From: CADBRN01 sp050944685
GTDB lineage: Bacteria; Bacillota; Clostridia; Lachnospirales; Lachnospiraceae
Direction: 5' to 3'
Assembly: GCA_050944685.1 (NCBI GenBank)
Contig: JBMNRP010000010.1
Span: 1-64,000 of the forward strand
DNA length: 64,000 nucleotides
Shown: in pieces, positions 16,324 through 25,103 of the stretch
Layout of the letters: every line of letters begins with the position of its first letter
How positions within the stretch are numbered: the stretch's first letter is position 1
Position numbers and translations under genes: made by a program
The notes under the pieces: generated by a model
The model's input: the letters and a program-made list of their open reading frames with translations, nothing else
Databases searched by the model: none
What the model was told of the DNA's origin: nothing

Positions 16324-16983
16324 ATGCAATACGAACAGATTTCACTGGAGGGATCCGAAAACTCCGTTGATTTCGTGGACCCGGAGGAATCCGAAGAGCA
16401 TAGTCCGGAGGGCGCCCTGGAGGCGGTTCTGTTTTCCGCGGGAGATCCGATCCGGCTTTCCGCCCTCGCGGAAGCGGCCGGATTATCCGAACAGGACACC
16501 GAATCGCTCCTTTTGCGCATTCAGGAGAGGTACCGCGCCCGGGAGCACGGGATCCGGCTGATCGAGCTGAACGGGGCGTGGCAGTTCGTGACGAAAAAAC
16601 AGTATTACCCCGATCTCATCCGGATCGCAAGTCATCCGGCGAAACCGCGTCTGACAGACGTTCTGCTGGAAACCCTTTCCATCATCGCGTACCGGCAGCC
16701 GGTAACCAAGGCGGAAATCGAGCGTATCCGCGGCGTGAAGTCCGATCATGCGGTCAACAAGCTCATCGAGTATGAGCTTATCAAAGAGGTGGGGCGCCTC
16801 AACGCCCCCGGCCGGCCGATTCTGTTCGCCACGACGGACAAATTTCTCCGGAATTTCGGCCTTTCTTCCACCGATCATCTTCCCGAACCGACGGCGGTCC
16901 AGATGGAAGATTTCCGGGAAGAAGCGGAGGCGGAAATCGGGTCCGGCGGTGATATGGAGGGATCCGAAAAGATACGGGTTTGA
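16324..16983 (+). CDS. scpB: segregation and condensation protein B
   Basis: ScpB dimers with two winged-helix domains bind the middle of ScpA in the SMC complex. The 219-residue protein has an acidic N-terminal lead (about 35 residues) before the core, which begins EGALEAVLFSAGDPIRLSALA and includes LETLSIIAYRQPVTKAEIERIRG and GRPILFATTDKFLRNFGL, hallmarks of the family. GGAGG lies upstream of the ATG. The last codons form the 5' arm of the operon terminator. Confidence 0.95.
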   Translation: MQYEQISLEGSENSVDFVDPEESEEHSPEGALEAVLFSAGDPIRLSALAEAAGLSEQDTESLLLRIQERYRAREHGIRLIELNGAWQFVTKKQYYPDLIRIASHPAKPRLTDVLLETLSIIAYRQPVTKAEIERIRGVKSDHAVNKLIEYELIKEVGRLNAPGRPILFATTDKFLRNFGLSSTDHLPEPTAVQMEDFREEAEAEIGSGGDMEGSEKIRV

Positions 16984-17010
16984 CAGCCCGGATCTTTTCG
17001 GATTTCTTTT
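16962..17010 (+). terminator. strong terminator overlapping the end of scpB
   Basis: ATCCGAAAAGAT and CGGG (16962-16978) pair with CCCG and ATCTTTTCGGAT (16987-17003) around an eight-base loop, followed by TTCTTTT. The 5' arm is inside the scpB coding sequence and the stop codon sits in the loop. Confidence 0.88.
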
Positions 17011-17092
17011 CTGTTTTCGTGAAAAATCACCAGTTTTGTAAACTGTTACCCCACTTTGTTTTTTTTGACGTACAAATTCGGCAAAAATTACA

Positions 17093-17121
17093 TTGAAAAG
17101 GTTGTGAAAAACCGCTAATAT
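17093..17121 (+). promoter_or_regulatory. promoter of the sodium-pump decarboxylase operon
   Basis: TTGAAA (17093-17098), a 17-base spacer and TAATAT (17116-17121), in an AT-rich 170-base stretch after the scpB terminator. The leader to the first gene is about 55 bases. Confidence 0.68.
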
Positions 17122-17183
17122 TAATAGTGAATTTTTTATCATGAGGTTTAATGGATATTCATTAGATTTGGAGGTAATACAAC

Positions 17184-18617
17184 ATGAGCACGATGGATAG
17201 TTCGGCGGGGGCGAGAATTACGTCGCTTCTGGATCCGGGCAGTTTCGTTGAGATCGGTGCCGGCGTCACCGCGCGCAGCACGGATTTCAACCTGTCGGAG
17301 AAGAAACAGCCATCTGACGGCGTCATCACCGGCTACGGTCTGATCAATGACAACCTGGTCTATATTTACAGCCAGGATTTTTCGGTCATGAAGGGCACGA
17401 TCGGCGAGATGCACGCGAAAAAGATTGTCCGTCTCTTCCAGATGGCAGTGAAAATGGGAGCTCCCGTGATCGGCTTTGCCGACTGCGCCGGCATGAGACT
17501 CGAGGAGGCTTCGGACGCTCTGAACGCTTTTGGAGAGATCTATAAGGCCATGAGCGACGCGTCCGGTGTCGTACCAATGATCACGGCGGTATTCGGGACT
17601 TGCGGCGGCGGTATGGCGCTGATCCCGGCTCTTTCCGATTTCACCTTTATGGAGACGGAAAAGGCCAGTCTTTTCGTCAATTCTCCGAACGCTCTGGCAG
17701 GAAATCACGAGTCCAGGTGTGACACTTCTTCTGCAAAATTCCAGAGTGAGAACAGCGGCCTGGCCGATTTCACCGGAACGGAAGAGGAGATCCTCATCAA
17801 GATCCGTGAGCTTGTCACGATTCTTCCCTCCAACAATCAGGATGATATGTATTATGGAGAGGTTTCGGACGATCTCAACCGTTTGATTCCTGACGCGGCG
17901 AACTGCATCGACGACCCGGCACTCCTGCTGCCGCGCCTGTCGGATAATCAGACCTGCGTCGAGGTGAAGAAGGCTTACGGCGAGGACGTCGTTACCGCTT
18001 TCATCGTAATGGGCGGAACCACGGTCGGCGCGGTTGCCAACCGCAGCATCAAATACAATGAGGACGGAACGTCCGGTGAAGTATTTGACGGAACGATTTC
18101 CACGAAGGGATTGAAAAAAGCGGCTTCCTTCGTGAAGTTCTGCGATGCTTTTTCCATCCCGCTGGTTACGCTGACCAATGTCGATGGGTTCAAGGCCACG
18201 AAGTGTTCCGAGACGCACATTGCGAAAGCTGCCGCGGATCTGGTATACGCGCTTACCAACGCGACGACCCCGAAGATCAATGTGATTACCGGAAAGGCTT
18301 TTGGTACCGCCGGACTGATTATGAACAGCAAGTCTGTCGGCGCGGACATGGTATATGCGTGGACCGGCGCGAAATTCGGAATGATGGACGGCAAAGAAGC
18401 CGCTAAGATCATGTATGATTCCGCAGATGCCGCAACGCTGAAGAAAAAGGCAAAAGAGTACAATGACCTTCAGAACAGCGTGGATTCGGCCGCGGCGAGA
18501 GGATATGTAGACACAGTCATCGAGCCCGAAGAGACAAGACAGTATCTGATCGGGTCCATTGAGATGCTCTTTACGAAAAGAGAATCCCGTCCGGCAAAGA
18601 AGCACGGGACGATTTAA
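17184..18617 (+). CDS. acyl-CoA carboxyltransferase subunit (methylmalonyl-CoA decarboxylase alpha-like)
   Basis: The 477-residue protein belongs to the crotonase-fold carboxyltransferase family of propionyl-CoA carboxylase beta and methylmalonyl-CoA decarboxylase alpha. It moves carboxyl groups between an acyl-CoA and biotin. Both halves show oxyanion-type glycine motifs: FGTCGGGMALIPALSD in the N-terminal half and ITGKAFGTAGLIMNSK in the C-terminal half. It heads an operon with the OadG-type gamma subunit, a biotin carrier, the OadB membrane pump and a pyruvate/oxaloacetate carboxyltransferase, which argues for decarboxylation coupled to Na+ export rather than an ATP-dependent carboxylase. 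The acyl-CoA substrate (malonyl-, methylmalonyl- or glutaconyl-CoA) cannot be told from sequence. GGAGG precedes the ATG at 17184. Confidence 0.85.
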   Translation: MSTMDSSAGARITSLLDPGSFVEIGAGVTARSTDFNLSEKKQPSDGVITGYGLINDNLVYIYSQDFSVMKGTIGEMHAKKIVRLFQMAVKMGAPVIGFADCAGMRLEEASDALNAFGEIYKAMSDASGVVPMITAVFGTCGGGMALIPALSDFTFMETEKASLFVNSPNALAGNHESRCDTSSAKFQSENSGLADFTGTEEEILIKIRELVTILPSNNQDDMYYGEVSDDLNRLIPDAANCIDDPALLLPRLSDNQTCVEVKKAYGEDVVTAFIVMGGTTVGAVANRSIKYNEDGTSGEVFDGTISTKGLKKAASFVKFCDAFSIPLVTLTNVDGFKATKCSETHIAKAAADLVYALTNATTPKINVITGKAFGTAGLIMNSKSVGADMVYAWTGAKFGMMDGKEAAKIMYDSADAATLKKKAKEYNDLQNSVDSAAARGYVDTVIEPEETRQYLIGSIEMLFTKRESRPAKKHGTI

Positions 18618-18628
18618 CGGGAGGCGTG

Positions 18629-19396
18629 ATGAAGATCATTAAGAAACAGTCAAAAGCGCTTCTGGTTCTGGCCCTGTCGCTGATCATGCTCTTTTCTGGC
18701 GCTGTCACGGTTTTCGCCGCGGAATCCCTGTCAGATGACATGAAGACGGCGATTGCCAGCTATGCGGCATCTACAATCGATCAGCTCTATACCGCTGACG
18801 AAGAGACGCTCGACGCGATCCGTGAACAGGGCGATTTTGCCCAGGTTGCGGTAGACGCGGTTCGTGACAACCAGGAAACGCTCGGTGCCTATCAGAAGGT
18901 GGGCGATACGACGGTCGACGATTCCGGCGACCAGATCGTTTCCCAGACGAAGGTGGAATTTAGTAACTACAACGCGACGATTGAAATTTATTACGACTAC
19001 GAAGACGATCAGCCGGTGCCGGTTAACTTCGTGGTCAATCCGGATTTTCCTCTGAGTATAAAGATGGAACAGGCGGGTTCCAATATGCTCGTCGGCCTGA
19101 TACTGGTCTTTGTGGTCCTGATTTTCCTGGCCTTCGTCATTTCTCTGTTTAAGTACGTCGGAAAAGGAAAGACGAAAGAGGAGGAACCGGTGAAGAGGGC
19201 GGCACCGTCTCCGGCGCCCGCCGCGCCTGCTCCCGAAAAACAGGCGGTTCCGGCCAGCGGAAAAGAGGAAGAGATCGCAGCTGCCATCGCGGCCGCTATC
19301 GCCATGGCAGAAGAAGAACAGCCGTCCGGCGGGAACGGTTATTACGTCCGTTCGATTCACAGTCACACTGCCGGCAGAAAATGGAAAAGAGCTTAA
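18629..19396 (+). CDS. OadG-family gamma subunit of a sodium-pumping decarboxylase, with an extracellular domain
   Basis: OadG-type subunits anchor and assemble the decarboxylase complex at the membrane. The 255-residue product starts with a signal-peptide-like segment (residues 5-31, ending FAAES), followed by about 110 polar residues predicted to be outside the cell, one membrane helix (about 153-174, LVGLILVFVVLIFLAFVISLF), a Pro/Ala-rich cytoplasmic linker and a C-terminal EEEIAAAIAAAIAMAEEE segment ending in a basic tail. The helix-linker-tail part is the classic OadG shape; the secreted N-terminal domain is an addition found in some clostridial members. The ATG at 18629 follows GGGAGG; the GTG just before it is too close to the site. 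The next gene supplies the biotin carrier. Confidence 0.82.
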   Translation: MKIIKKQSKALLVLALSLIMLFSGAVTVFAAESLSDDMKTAIASYAASTIDQLYTADEETLDAIREQGDFAQVAVDAVRDNQETLGAYQKVGDTTVDDSGDQIVSQTKVEFSNYNATIEIYYDYEDDQPVPVNFVVNPDFPLSIKMEQAGSNMLVGLILVFVVLIFLAFVISLFKYVGKGKTKEEEPVKRAAPSPAPAAPAPEKQAVPASGKEEEIAAAIAAAIAMAEEEQPSGGNGYYVRSIHSHTAGRKWKRA

Positions 19397-19410
19397 GGAG
19401 GAAAACGCTC

Positions 19411-19788
19411 ATGAAAACGTATAAAGTTACCGTTAATGGAACCGTCTATGATGTAACCGTAGAAGAAGGCGGCGCGTCCGCTTCGTCCGCCCCGGCAGCT
19501 GCTCCGAAAGCGGCTCCGGCTGCAGCACCGGCTCCGGCTCCGAAGGCAGCCCCGGCTTCCTCCGGGAGCGCGGGATCCGTTGAGATCACAGCCTCCGTTC
19601 CGGGCAAGGTTGTCAAGATCGACGCTCCCGCCGGAAGCGCGGTAAAGGCCGGTGACGCGGTTGTCACCCTTGAAGCGATGAAGATGGAGATTCCGGTCGT
19701 CGCTCCGCAGGATGGAACGGTTGCTTCCATCAATGTCAGCACAGGGGATGCGATTGAATCTGGCGATGTCCTCGCGACCATGAACTAA
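19411..19788 (+). CDS. biotin carboxyl carrier protein of the decarboxylase complex
   Basis: This 125-residue protein carries the biotin that shuttles CO2 between the carboxyltransferases and the OadB decarboxylase. The N-terminal strand (MKTYKVTVNGTVYDVTVEE) leads to an Ala/Pro-rich flexible linker (about residues 30-60), followed by a biotinyl domain with the modification site EAMKMEIPV. AAGGAGG lies 9-10 bases before the ATG at 19411. Separate carriers of this type (MmdC/GcdC-like) are typical of complexes whose carboxyltransferase lacks a fused biotin domain, as both do here. Confidence 0.94.
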   Translation: MKTYKVTVNGTVYDVTVEEGGASASSAPAAAPKAAPAAAPAPAPKAAPASSGSAGSVEITASVPGKVVKIDAPAGSAVKAGDAVVTLEAMKMEIPVVAPQDGTVASINVSTGDAIESGDVLATMN

Positions 19789-19807
19789 AGGCCATCGGAG
19801 GTAGATC

Positions 19808-20965
19808 ATGTCAAGTATTTCTCAAACGTTGGCGAATCTGTTTCAGCAGACTGCTTTCGCCAATCGGACCTGGGGCAACTATCTGATGATTGTCGTTGCC
19901 TTTGTCTTTCTTTATCTTGCGATCAAACATGATTTTGAGCCGCTGCTGCTGATTCCGATTTCGTTCGGAATGCTGCTGGTCAATATCTATCCGGATATCA
20001 TTGCCGCCCCGTACGTCGACACCGCCGGCGTCAGCCACGCGGGAGGCCTGCTGTATTACTTCTTCCAGCTGGATCAGTGGAGTATATTGCCCTCGCTGAT
20101 CTTCATGGGCGTCGGTGCGATGACGGACTTCGGCCCGCTGATCGCCAATCCGATCAGTTTCCTGATGGGTGCGGCTGCTCAGCTGGGAATCTACGTGGCG
20201 TATTTCCTGGCCATCCTTCTGGGGTTCAACGGGAAAGCGGCCGCTGCCATCTCCATTATCGGAGGAGCCGACGGACCGACCTCCATTTTCCTCTGCGGAA
20301 AACTGGGCCAGACGTCCCTGATGGGGCCGATCGCCGTTGCGGCCTATTCCTACATGTCTCTGGTTCCGATCATTCAGCCGCCGATCATGAAGCTTTTCAC
20401 GACGGAGGAAGAGCGGAAGATCAAGATGGAGCAGCTTCGTCCGGTTTCCAAGCTGGAGAAAATTCTGTTTCCGATCGTGATCACTCTTGTCGTCTGTCTG
20501 ATTCTGCCGACGACCGCTCCGCTGGTCGGAATGCTGATGCTCGGAAATCTGTTCCGCGAGTGCGGCGTCGTTCATCAGCTGCAGGAAACAGCATCCAACG
20601 CCATGATGTATATCGTGGTTATTCTTCTGGGCACTTCGGTCGGAGCGACCACGAGCGCGGAATCCTTCCTGAACGTTACGACGCTGAAGATCGTTTTCCT
20701 CGGACTTGTGGCTTTCTGTTTCGGAACCGCCGGAGGAGTCTGGCTCGGTAAACTATTGTGTAAGCTGACCCACGGAAAGATCAATCCGCTGATCGGGTCT
20801 GCCGGCGTATCAGCTGTCCCGATGGCCGCGCGTGTTTCCCAGAAAGTTGGAGCGGAGGCGGATCCGACGAACTTCCTGCTGATGCACGCAATGGGACCGA
20901 ACGTGGCCGGAGTAATTGGTACCGCAGTTGCGGCCGGTACCTTTATGGCAATTTTCGGAGTATAA
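19808..20965 (+). CDS. oadB: sodium ion-translocating decarboxylase beta subunit
   Basis: OadB/MmdB/GcdB subunits decarboxylate carboxybiotin inside the membrane and export Na+. The 385-residue protein is almost entirely hydrophobic with about ten membrane segments, and carries the family's key sequences: PLLLIPISFGMLLVNIYP, the GGADGPTSIFLCGKL region with the Na+-binding Asp, and the C-terminal ...VPMAARVSQKVGAEADPTNFLLMHAMGPNVAGVIG. It sits between the biotin carrier gene and the second carboxyltransferase, with 19- and 75-base gaps. Confidence 0.96.
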   Translation: MSSISQTLANLFQQTAFANRTWGNYLMIVVAFVFLYLAIKHDFEPLLLIPISFGMLLVNIYPDIIAAPYVDTAGVSHAGGLLYYFFQLDQWSILPSLIFMGVGAMTDFGPLIANPISFLMGAAAQLGIYVAYFLAILLGFNGKAAAAISIIGGADGPTSIFLCGKLGQTSLMGPIAVAAYSYMSLVPIIQPPIMKLFTTEEERKIKMEQLRPVSKLEKILFPIVITLVVCLILPTTAPLVGMLMLGNLFRECGVVHQLQETASNAMMYIVVILLGTSVGATTSAESFLNVTTLKIVFLGLVAFCFGTAGGVWLGKLLCKLTHGKINPLIGSAGVSAVPMAARVSQKVGAEADPTNFLLMHAMGPNVAGVIGTAVAAGTFMAIFGV

Positions 20966-21040
20966 GAATTCTGTTCCCGGCGTGGAAGGCAGGTGCTGGT
21001 TCACGCCGGAGCGGATGAATTCGACAGGAGGAATAATTCT

Positions 21041-22456
21041 ATGGCTGAAGCAGAAAAAAAGCCTGTAAAAATAATGGAGACGATTCTTCGTGACGCGCAT
21101 CAGTCGCTGATTGCGACGAGAATGCCGACCGAGGAGATGCTGCCGATTGTCGACAAGATGGACAAGATCGGCTACTATTCCGTAGAGTGCTGGGGAGGCG
21201 CGACTTTCGATTCGTGCCTGCGTTTCCTGCACGAGGATCCGTGGGAGAGACTGAGGAAGCTCCGGGACGGGTTCAAGAACACGAAGCTTCAGATGCTGTT
21301 TCGCGGACAGAATATCCTCGGATACAAGCCGTATCCGGACGATGTCGTGGAATATTTTGTTCAGAAATCTGTTGCCAACGGCATTGATATCATCCGTATC
21401 TTCGACTGCATGAACGATCTCCGAAACCTGGAGACGTGTGTCAAGGCGGCCAATAAAGAGAAGGCTCACGCGCAGGTCGCGCTTTCCTACACCATCGGGG
21501 ACGCCTACGATCTGGAATACTGGACGAAAAAAGCAAAGGGTATCGAGGAGATGGGAGCCGACTCAATCTGCATCAAGGATATGGCCGGACTTCTCACGCC
21601 GACGGCCGCGACAGATCTGGTCAAGGCCCTGAAAGAGGTCACCAGTCTTCCGATTGATCTGCACACGCATTACACCTCGGGCGTCGCTTCCATGACCTAT
21701 ATGAGAGCGGTAGAAGCCGGAGTGGATATTATCGATACCGCCATCTCTCCTTTCGCGCTTGGTACTTCCCAGCCGGCCACGGAGGTTATGGTTGAGGCCT
21801 TCAAGGGAACTCCGTATGATACCGGACTGGATCTGAACGCTCTGGTGGAAATCGCCGATTATTTCCGCCCGTACCGTGAGGAGTGTCTCGAGAACGGTCT
21901 GATGAATCCGAAAAACCTCGGCGTCAATATCAAGACGCTTCAGTATCAGGTTCCCGGAGGCATGCTCTCCAACCTGACCAGCCAGCTGAAGGAACAGCAC
22001 GCGGAGGATAAGTTCTATGAAGTGCTCGAGGAGGTTCCGCGTGTCCGCGAGGATCTCGGACAGCCTCCGCTTGTCACCCCGTCTTCTCAGATCGTCGGAA
22101 CGCAGGCTGTGTTTAACGTTATTCTGGGGCGGTATAAGATGCTGACGCAGGAGACGAAGGATGTTCTTCTCGGGAAATACGGCGCGACCACGAAACCGGT
22201 CAACAGGGAGCTTCAGGAGCGCGCCATCAAAGAGACCGGCGAGCAGCCGATCACGCACCGTTTTGCGGATGACCTGGAGCCCGGCCTTCCGAAGTTCGAG
22301 AAGGAAGTGGCCCCGTACAGACAGCAGGATGAGGATGTCCTTTCCTACGCTCTGTTCCCGCAGGTAGCCACGGACTTCTTCAAGTATCGCGACGCCCAGC
22401 AGACGGGTGTGGACGCGACCAAAGCGGATCCGGAGAATAAGGCATATCCGGTCTGA
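21041..22456 (+). CDS. oxaloacetate decarboxylase alpha / pyruvate carboxyltransferase (transcarboxylase 5S-like) without a biotin domain
   Basis: The 471-residue protein has the HMGL-like TIM barrel of the pyruvate/oxaloacetate carboxyltransferases: METILRDAHQSLIATRM at the start, ECWGGATFDSCLRFLHEDPW, the CIKDMAGLLTP segment with the lysine that is carbamylated, and the DLHTHYTSG metal site. After the barrel comes the conserved PGGMLSNLTSQLKEQ region. It ends without the biotinyl domain of enteric OadA, so it must use the separate carrier encoded in the operon. The start at 21041 follows AGGAGGAATAATTCT. Together with the acyl-CoA carboxyltransferase at 17184 this would let one biotin pool exchange carboxyl groups between oxaloacetate and an acyl-CoA, as in transcarboxylase. 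Confidence 0.92.
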   Translation: MAEAEKKPVKIMETILRDAHQSLIATRMPTEEMLPIVDKMDKIGYYSVECWGGATFDSCLRFLHEDPWERLRKLRDGFKNTKLQMLFRGQNILGYKPYPDDVVEYFVQKSVANGIDIIRIFDCMNDLRNLETCVKAANKEKAHAQVALSYTIGDAYDLEYWTKKAKGIEEMGADSICIKDMAGLLTPTAATDLVKALKEVTSLPIDLHTHYTSGVASMTYMRAVEAGVDIIDTAISPFALGTSQPATEVMVEAFKGTPYDTGLDLNALVEIADYFRPYREECLENGLMNPKNLGVNIKTLQYQVPGGMLSNLTSQLKEQHAEDKFYEVLEEVPRVREDLGQPPLVTPSSQIVGTQAVFNVILGRYKMLTQETKDVLLGKYGATTKPVNRELQERAIKETGEQPITHRFADDLEPGLPKFEKEVAPYRQQDEDVLSYALFPQVATDFFKYRDAQQTGVDATKADPENKAYPV

Positions 22457-22533
22457 TCATGCGTCCGTTATCCGGAATATCGGCCCGGATGGCACAGGCA
22501 AGGGCAGAGTGCCCTGAAATAAGAGAAAGGAAC

Positions 22534-22585
22534 GGCGGGCACGCCGGGACGCTTTCAAAAAGCGAACCGGCGTGCCCGCCGTTTT
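22534..22585. terminator. strong, probably bidirectional terminator between convergent operons
   Basis: GGCGGGCACGCCGG (22534-22547) pairs perfectly with CCGGCGTGCCCGCC (22567-22580), then GTTTTG on the plus strand. On the minus strand the same hairpin is followed by GTTCCTTTCTCTTATT, so it can also end the P-type ATPase transcript. Confidence 0.9.
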
Positions 22586-22615
22586 GCGTGTAGCGAGGCA
22601 TGCATTCTTCCATTT

Positions 22616-25057
22616 TTATACGCGTATTTTTCTTCCGCGCGCCCGTTTTCTGCGGGCCATTTTTTTCCGGATCTTTTCCCTGACGGATGTGATCCAGTTA
22701 AAGAACCGCGTCAGATACCGGAAAACCGGCTCGCAGACGATGGAGAACATAACGAACAAAAGGACACACCGCATGGACATTCCGGTGATTTCGAAGAGGC
22801 TCCGGAGGAAGATCAGGCTGAAGAGGAGAGCGCCCACGCAGCCGATCCAGATCGCCCACTTGTATTTATCCATCGGTTTGCTGATCTGGTAAAGGATCAT
22901 GAAGCCGACGATCCCGAGAAGAATCGTGGATGCCGTCGAAATATCGATCGTGCTCACATCGAACACCTCTCCGAAAATTACCATGGATCCGACGACAAAG
23001 GCATCGGTCAGTCCGGCCGGCAGAGCCTTCAGCAGGATGTTCGTGATAAAGTGTCCGTGAATCAGGTTGTGGTTCGGAACCTGAGACAGGAAGAAGGCAG
23101 GAACGCCGATCGTAAACATGCTGATCAGGGAAATCTGCGACGGACGGAGCGGATAGGACAGTCCGTACCAGATCGAGAGCAGCGAGATCAGAAGCGAGAA
23201 AATATTCTTGACCAGAAACAGGCTTCCGGAGCGCTCCATGTTGTTGACGACCTGACGGCCTTCCATCACGACATCGGGCATTCTGGCGAAATCCGATTCC
23301 AGAAGAACCAGCTGGGATGCCTGAGCGGCCGCGTCGCTTCCAGAGGCCATCGCGACGGAACAGTCCGCATCCTTCAGAGCGAGGACATCGTTGACACCGT
23401 CACCGGTCATGGCCACGGTTCTCCCCGCTTTCTTCAGACAGCGCACAAACTGCCGCTTCTGATTGGGCGTAACCCGTCCGAAAACCGTGTACTCCTGGAC
23501 GGCCTTGAAAATATCACTTTCCGTTTTCAGCGTCGATGCGTCGATGTATTTTTCGGCGCCCCGTATGCCCGCCTGCTTGGCAATTTCCGATACGGTAATC
23601 GGATTGTCTCCCGAGATTACTTTGATCTCGACTCCCTGGTCCGCGAAAAACCGGAATGTCTCCGGCGCGTCTTTCCGGATCGGATTGGAGAGAAGAACGA
23701 GACAGAGCGGAGTGACCGCCTGCGTGAGGGCGTTTCCGTCCGGCGTACCGGCATATTTTCCGAAGACCAGCACACGGCTTCCCCTGCGGCTCTGTTCCTC
23801 GATCATTTCCCGGTATGTTTCGTAGTCGCCGCGAAGGACGAATTCCGGAGCGCCGAGGACGTAGGAACCGCTCCCGAAGGTGACGGAGCTGTATTTGTGG
23901 GCGGAGGAGAATCCCGTCAGCGAAACCGCTTTCGCGCCGGAGGGATTCCTGAAATAATCCTGCATCGCCGCCATAGTGATATTGTCCCTGGACTGTGCCG
24001 CTGCGAAATCGCCGAGCATTCCCTCCAGGACGGATTCGTCCTCTCCCTCGCCGATCGGGACGATTCCGGATACCTTCATGTCGCTCTCCGTGATGGTCCC
24101 CGTTTTATCCACGCACAGAACATCGACGCGCGCAAGTGTCTCGATGCACTTCATGTCATGGACGAGGACTTTTTTCAGGGCGAGCTTCACCGCGCTGACC
24201 GCGAATGTCACGCTCGACAGCAGGAAGAGCCCCTCCGGGATCATCCCGATGACGGCGGCGACCATGGAGGTGACGCTCTCCTTGAAGGTGGACTTCAGAA
24301 CGTAATAGGACTGATAAAACAGAACGATACCGATCGGGATGATAATAATGCCGAGCACGATGACGAGACGGTTCATGGAGCGGACCATCTCGGACTGCTC
24401 GCCCTCCTTGCTTGCCTTCGCCTGAATGGTCAGACGGGAGATATAGGAATCGGGCCCGACCTTTTCCAGTCTCGCATAGCACGTGCCGGAGACAACGAAG
24501 CTTCCGGACATCAGGTGATCGCCGGGCTTTTTTTGAATCTCGTCCGACTCACCGGTCAGGAGGGATTCATTGACCGAGACTTCTCCTTCCACGACGACGG
24601 CGTCCGCGCAGATCTGATTTCCGGCCCCGAAGATCACGATGTCATCCAGAACCAGGCGCTCGGAAGGAACCGATTTGACACGTCCCTCGCGCACGACGCG
24701 GCACTTCGGAGCGTTCATGACGGACAGATTGTCGAGTACCTTTTTCGCGTTGAGCTCCTGTATTATTCCGATCAGCGTGTTGGCGATAATGACCGGGAGA
24801 AACGTCAGATCCTTGAAGGAACCGACGATAATGAGGAGGACCGAAAGAAAAAGGAACAGGAAGTTGAAGTATGTGAACAGGTTGCTTTTTACGATTTCTT
24901 TCGTGCTCTTGGAAGGCGGATCGACGGAAATATTTCCCCACCCGCATCTCCGGTAGACCTGGACCTGCTCGTTCGTAAGACCTGTGTGCACGTCCGCCTG
25001 TATCCGGTCAACGGGCCGACGGATATGTTCCGGTGTTTGTTGCTTCTTTTTAGCCAT
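22616..25057 (-). CDS. cation-translocating P-type ATPase (CtpE-like)
   Basis: The 813-residue protein has the P-type ATPase set in order: VNESLLTGES (actuator TGES), GMIPEGLFLL in membrane helix 4, the phosphorylation site CVDKTGTITESD, and the hinge MTGDGVNDVLALKDADCSVAM. There is no N-terminal heavy-metal domain and no CPC motif, so a copper/zinc exporter is unlikely; the PEGL sequence and overall look resemble the CtpE-type group, for which calcium has been proposed, but the ion cannot be set from sequence. The start at 25057 is preferred because AGGCAGG lies nine bases upstream; an ATG three codons earlier is too close to that site. It follows rqcH on the same strand and converges on the decarboxylase operon. 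Confidence 0.9.
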   Translation of the reverse strand: MAKKKQQTPEHIRRPVDRIQADVHTGLTNEQVQVYRRCGWGNISVDPPSKSTKEIVKSNLFTYFNFLFLFLSVLLIIVGSFKDLTFLPVIIANTLIGIIQELNAKKVLDNLSVMNAPKCRVVREGRVKSVPSERLVLDDIVIFGAGNQICADAVVVEGEVSVNESLLTGESDEIQKKPGDHLMSGSFVVSGTCYARLEKVGPDSYISRLTIQAKASKEGEQSEMVRSMNRLVIVLGIIIIPIGIVLFYQSYYVLKSTFKESVTSMVAAVIGMIPEGLFLLSSVTFAVSAVKLALKKVLVHDMKCIETLARVDVLCVDKTGTITESDMKVSGIVPIGEGEDESVLEGMLGDFAAAQSRDNITMAAMQDYFRNPSGAKAVSLTGFSSAHKYSSVTFGSGSYVLGAPEFVLRGDYETYREMIEEQSRRGSRVLVFGKYAGTPDGNALTQAVTPLCLVLLSNPIRKDAPETFRFFADQGVEIKVISGDNPITVSEIAKQAGIRGAEKYIDASTLKTESDIFKAVQEYTVFGRVTPNQKRQFVRCLKKAGRTVAMTGDGVNDVLALKDADCSVAMASGSDAAAQASQLVLLESDFARMPDVVMEGRQVVNNMERSGSLFLVKNIFSLLISLLSIWYGLSYPLRPSQISLISMFTIGVPAFFLSQVPNHNLIHGHFITNILLKALPAGLTDAFVVGSMVIFGEVFDVSTIDISTASTILLGIVGFMILYQISKPMDKYKWAIWIGCVGALLFSLIFLRSLFEITGMSMRCVLLFVMFSIVCEPVFRYLTRFFNWITSVREKIRKKMARRKRARGRKIRV

Positions 25058-25103
25058 AAAATTCATCCTGCCTGAATCGGCGCCGGACGGATCCGCTTCG
25101 TCT

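Noticed and set aside
23051..25075. 674-codon open frame on the plus strand opposite the P-type ATPase
   Set aside because: The minus-strand frame has all P-type ATPase motifs. The opposite frame is rich in Arg, Asp and Gly with no family resemblance.
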